Source: CABZJG01 sp965659715 (GTDB lineage: Bacteria > Pseudomonadota > Alphaproteobacteria > Rhodobacterales > Rhodobacteraceae). Taken from it: a stretch of DNA of 64,000 nt. A model generated the notes under the pieces. The model saw only the letters and a list, made by a program, of their open reading frames with translations, was not told the DNA's origin and searched no databases. The position numbers and the translations under genes are program-made. Below are positions 60,981-64,000 of this stretch, in pieces (position 1 is the stretch's first letter; each line of letters opens with the position of its first letter). Location: the NCBI GenBank assembly GCA_965659715.1, contig CBFHXE010000006.1, forward strand, positions 1 through 64,000, written 5' to 3'.

Positions 60981-61916
60981 TTAATGCGTGCCTTCGACGG
61001 CGTCTTCGCCATCATCAAGGATATCTTTATCAAGGTATTTGTTTTCGCTGGCAGCGCCTTCTTTCCATTCAAGATAGGAGCGCATGAAAAAGGCCCAAGC
61101 GTGGATAAACACCATACCGGCAAAGGCCACCATGAGAATTTTGAAGAGGAAATAGCCAGTGAACCCGTTTGGTGAAAACCCAATTGTTTCAACATTCCAG
61201 CGCAAGGCGCGCGATTTCATCAACAGCCGCTCAAGCTGGTCGCTGGCCGAAGGTTTGGGAACGATCAGGTGCCGCCACATGAAAAACCAGCCATACATCC
61301 AGATCAGCACTGCCATCGGCATCATGAACAGCAGAGAACCGACCATATCGATAACTTTTTTCGTGCGGAATTTCACTCCGGCATAGATAAGATCAACCCG
61401 GACATGACCACCTTGAACAAATGTGTACATTGCGCAAAGCGTGACAACGATCGCATTATATAGTTTTAATTCCTCAGCGTACCAACTGATATCAAATTGT
61501 AATGGCACTCCGATGCTCAAAATGATGTCCGGCCGTGTGAAAATCCGTTGCATGATCACAATCAATACTTGTTGAAGGACCATGATCAGACCAGCCCATG
61601 CAAAAATACGGCCGACCGTATTTGCAAAACCCTCTAAAATCCTGACGCACCCCCATAAAAACTCGCGTTTGAAGGTGCCAATAACGAAAATCACTATGAA
61701 AAATGCAAAAACTGCGAAGAAAAACTCAACAGATGCGCCATAATAAACAAAGCGCATAATGGCCTTTTTGTCAGTCCAGTCCAACCAAAGCCCAGGATGG
61801 GTAACGGCATAACCGAAATTGTAAAACGCCATGACAAAGTTCTGGAAAATCCAGATCAGCCCACTGCCAAGCGCAGATAAAGCGTCCGATAGCCCGATAG
61901 TTGCTTCTTCCTGCAT
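60981..61916 (-). CDS. TRAP transporter small permease (DctQ), long form
   Basis: This 311-residue protein has four core membrane helices plus extended termini; ordinary DctQ is about 160-200. Core marks are YTFVQGGHVRVDLIYAG (the DctQ signature GHVRVD) and FFMWRHLIVPKPSASDQ. The acidic C-tail (KYLDKDILDDGEDAVEGTH) is cytoplasmic. With DctM it forms the sodium-driven membrane part. dctP lies 92 bp upstream. Confidence 0.9.
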   Translation of the reverse strand: MQEEATIGLSDALSALGSGLIWIFQNFVMAFYNFGYAVTHPGLWLDWTDKKAIMRFVYYGASVEFFFAVFAFFIVIFVIGTFKREFLWGCVRILEGFANTVGRIFAWAGLIMVLQQVLIVIMQRIFTRPDIILSIGVPLQFDISWYAEELKLYNAIVVTLCAMYTFVQGGHVRVDLIYAGVKFRTKKVIDMVGSLLFMMPMAVLIWMYGWFFMWRHLIVPKPSASDQLERLLMKSRALRWNVETIGFSPNGFTGYFLFKILMVAFAGMVFIHAWAFFMRSYLEWKEGAASENKYLDKDILDDGEDAVEGTH

Positions 61917-62008
61917 GTCTCCCCGCTTCTGCTGGTTTTTTTACCCAACTAAGAAACTGTAGGGCCTCTCACAAAGAGAGGCTCTACTCTTTTAGTTTTT
62001 AAAGCAGT

Positions 62009-63094
62009 TTAGCCACCCAGCACGCGCATACGCTGGCTCACATAATAGCCATCGGATTTGTTAATCCATGACGCTGATGTTGCCAGTGACGTCTCAAAGC
62101 TTTCGCGAATGGTTGCGAACAGGTCATCATCCATGTTCTCATCCATCACCTCGGCCGATGCTTTACCAAACGCATCCCAAACATCGTCTGAGAATTGCAG
62201 CGCTTTGACGCCTTGTGATTGCAGACGTTCGAGAGCTGCACCGTTGTTAGACAGTGTTTCTGACAGTTGGTAATGAGTAACGGCCATTGAAGCATGGCGC
62301 AAAATTGCCTGATGCTGAGCTGTCAGATCATTCCAAACATCCAAGTTAACCGAGGCAGCCAAACCTGATCCTGGCTCATGGAAACCCGCTGTGTAGTAGA
62401 TTTTGGCAACTTCTTGGAAACCGGCACGTTCGTCGGCTTGTGGGCCAACCCACTCCAAACCGTCCAGAGCGCCAGAAGACAGGGCCTGATACAGTTCACC
62501 GCCAGGGATGTTTTGAACTGATGCACCCAGTTTGCCAAGCACTTTACCGCCCAGACCTGGCATCCGGAATTTCAATCCGTTGAAGTCATCGGCGGATTTA
62601 ATTTCCTTACGGAACCAGCCACCGGACTGCGAACCTGAGTTACCGGCGAGAAGACCTTTAAGGTTGAAAATCTGGCCCAGTTCGTCATGTAATTGCTCAC
62701 CGCCGCCATGGTAGTACCAGTTGGTCAGCTCTTGCGCGGTCCCGCCAAAAGGCACGGCCGTGAAATACGCATAACCAGGGTGCTGGCCAATAAAATAGTA
62801 ATCCGCCGAATGGTACATATCTGCCTGACCCGATGATACCGCGTCAAACACTTCAAGTGCGCCAACAAGCTCACCCGGTGCTTTTTTGTCAATCGTCAAT
62901 TGACCGTCTGACAACGCGCCAACCATCTCAACCATATAGCTGGCTGCATCATCCAAAACCGCAAAACCGCGCGGCCAAGACGTAACCATTGTCAGAGTCC
63001 GCTTGCCAGTTGCATAAGCCGGAGCTGCCAAAGTAGAGGCCGCTGCTGCGCCACCACCAAGAGCAGACGTTCTTAGAAAAGATCTACGATCCAT
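62009..63094 (-). CDS. TRAP transporter substrate-binding protein, TakP-like
   Basis: This 361-residue protein has a Tat signal (MDRRSFLRTSALGGGAAAA, cleavage near 27) and the DctP fold. SGGWFRKEI, GGELYQALSSGALDGLEWVGP and FHEPGSG resemble TakP, the 2-oxoacid-binding protein of Rhodobacter, including the Trp/Gln contacts near the ligand. It therefore likely binds a 2-oxo acid or similar monocarboxylate in the periplasm. GGGAGGA lies before the ATG. First gene of the dctPQM unit. Confidence 0.92.
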   Translation of the reverse strand: MDRRSFLRTSALGGGAAAASTLAAPAYATGKRTLTMVTSWPRGFAVLDDAASYMVEMVGALSDGQLTIDKKAPGELVGALEVFDAVSSGQADMYHSADYYFIGQHPGYAYFTAVPFGGTAQELTNWYYHGGGEQLHDELGQIFNLKGLLAGNSGSQSGGWFRKEIKSADDFNGLKFRMPGLGGKVLGKLGASVQNIPGGELYQALSSGALDGLEWVGPQADERAGFQEVAKIYYTAGFHEPGSGLAASVNLDVWNDLTAQHQAILRHASMAVTHYQLSETLSNNGAALERLQSQGVKALQFSDDVWDAFGKASAEVMDENMDDDLFATIRESFETSLATSASWINKSDGYYVSQRMRVLGG

Positions 63095-63848
63095 GTATTA
63101 TTCCTCCCAAAGTTCCAGAACGACTCTTTTACCGCTCTGATGATTATAGACTTAAGATGATATGCTCAAACTGCCAAAAGGCAATACCGATTAATACTTA
63201 AAGCCAAGTAATATCTCTAAAGTCTGGTCGAAGCACGTAAGACTCTCCAACAGCTTTAGCACTTTGCAAGAGTGTTTTTTCCGGTCGCAAGACTTGAATG
63301 ATTTTTTAAACAGAAAATTTGGCCTACCAACGGTCATAAACTGTCAATTTTTACCACGACCCCAATGGATTTTCCGTTGCCGGGATTTCAGTATTGTGTC
63401 AATGCAATCCAAGCGAATGGCTGAGCAGGAAATCCAGTCGCTGGAAAAACCTCTCATTTACGAGAATATATGCGAAAAAAGCAGAATTGCGGAACTATGT
63501 TAAGCAATCCACTTCGTTTTTACTACTTCGACGGCCGCGCTGGCCAGATGATGACGCCTCAAAAAAGAAGCGGATGCAAATCCTTTAGGCAATGATCTAT
63601 GGCACGGTTAGATTTTTTTCGTCTACGATTATGACGGTACAAATTTGATCAGCACGCGACAAACTGAGACGATTAAAAAAACTGGAAAGGTCTAACCGAT
63701 AGTCAACTCATACCAAAGGTTGATAAACTCATTCGTATTTCTCGCCCAACACCTGCTCAAAAGCCTGTTCTTCATGCGCTGGAACATGAAGGTCTACAAG
63801 GCACTGTCGGCGGTCAATAAAGAGCTTCGCCGCCAGTCTTGATTGGTT
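63095..63848. other. 754-bp region without a convincing gene
   Basis: It begins with the dctP promoter side. A plus-strand frame at 63264-63503 and another at 63394-63588 are open but have no ribosome binding site or known motif. The part near 63605-63698 is an imperfect palindrome (see separate entry). After the stop of the terminal CMD gene the same frame stays open to a TGA at 63729. This could be a decayed region. Confidence 0.4.
63605..63698. repeat. Imperfect 94-bp palindromic element
   Basis: CGGTTAGA (63605-63612) and TCTAACCG (63691-63698) are exact inverted copies. Inside them GATTTTTTTCGTC (63611-63623) pairs in part with GACGATTAAAAAAAC (63668-63682). The arrangement is like a small non-autonomous element or a structured RNA. 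No target duplication was seen. Confidence 0.35.
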
Positions 63849-64000
63849 TTAGGCGTCAAATACTTTTTTTGCTGCTCGAAAACATTCAAGCGCTTGCGGT
63901 ACGCCGCAATAAATTCCGATCACATGGATAATTGCGCGCACTTCGTCTTGGGTCACGCCGTTGTTAATAGCGCCGCGCAAATGCAATTCCCATTCGTGCA
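63849..64000 (-). CDS. Carboxymuconolactone decarboxylase family protein, 5' end beyond window
   Basis: Only the last about 49 codons are inside the window, ending at TAA 63849-63851. The segment HEWELHLRGAINNGVTQDEV then RAIIHVIGIYCGVPQALECF matches the C-terminal helices of the CMD/AhpD superfamily, with the pattern of 4-carboxymuconolactone decarboxylase (PcaC-like). Since the catalytic part may be outside the window, the exact enzyme is not known. Confidence 0.85.
   Translation of the reverse strand, partial: HEWELHLRGAINNGVTQDEVRAIIHVIGIYCGVPQALECFRAAKKVFDA

Noticed and set aside
63264..63503. 79-codon plus-strand frame upstream of dctP
   Set aside because: No ribosome binding site, mixed composition, competing frame at 63394-63588, no recognised domain. 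Kept only as part of the gene-poor region.

Overview
The window looks like chromosome of a marine alphaproteobacterium of the Rhodobacteraceae (Roseobacter group). The grounds are gene content and order: a PccR-type regulator with a pccB-orf-pccA and methylmalonyl-CoA mutase cluster, a short prolyl-tRNA synthetase without the inserted editing domain, choline-O-sulfate and choline oxidation genes, a TakP-like TRAP transporter, HdaA, and a class A RNase P RNA. GC is moderate by eye. No IS element, prophage or CRISPR array was seen. Species assignment is inference.

Layout. 1-2 kb: an arsenic module on the minus strand, with a fused ArsR-arsenate reductase followed by a GAPDH that runs off the left edge, then an FMN-binding oxidase-like gene. 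2.2-5.3 kb: tRNA-Cys, a cytochrome b561 and a trimethylamine-dehydrogenase-like flavoprotein. 5.4-7.6 kb: a WecA-like sugar-phosphate transferase and, across a 560-bp leader, two tandem related small membrane proteins of unknown function. 7.6-12.5 kb: proS, a PerM-type permease, hdaA and ppx. 12.6-17.9 kb: an RTX repeat protein, a J-domain protein, a GNAT enzyme, a VOC protein, kynureninase and an SDR. 18.2-21.2 kb: pntAB.

21.3-30.9 kb holds propionyl-CoA assimilation: mcm, pccA, a small conserved orf and pccB on the minus strand, then an MFS exporter and the regulator pccR on the plus strand. TTTGCAAA-type palindromes lie in the pccB/MFS divergent region and in front of pccR, which fits shared control by PccR. 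31-37 kb: betA, betI, betC, a DMT permease, a LysE exporter and a small HTH protein. A TTAAATG-GT-CATTTAA palindrome lies between betA and betI.

37-51 kb is mostly housekeeping: a YebC-type regulator, an SLC13/TrkA-C permease, a DMT permease, a YmdB-type phosphoesterase, OsmC, 5-formyl-THF cyclo-ligase, MgtE, guanine deaminase, a methyltransferase, an 8-oxoguanine-deaminase-like enzyme, a HisN-type phosphatase, an XRE regulator, a quinone oxidoreductase and a YccA/Bax-inhibitor protein. 51-58 kb: rpmG (L33), rnpB, an Excalibur-type lipoprotein, gatA, gatC, a CREST/ceramidase-like membrane protein, a UPF0173 hydrolase, RidA, a nitroreductase and a CaiB-type CoA-transferase. 58.6-63.1 kb: a three-gene TRAP transporter with unusually long membrane subunits. 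The right end is about 750 bp without a clear gene, then the 3' end of a carboxymuconolactone-decarboxylase-family gene cut by the window.

The least explained item is the paralogous pair of small two-helix membrane proteins at 7069-7563. It has a strong ribosome binding site and a long leader containing inverted repeats.
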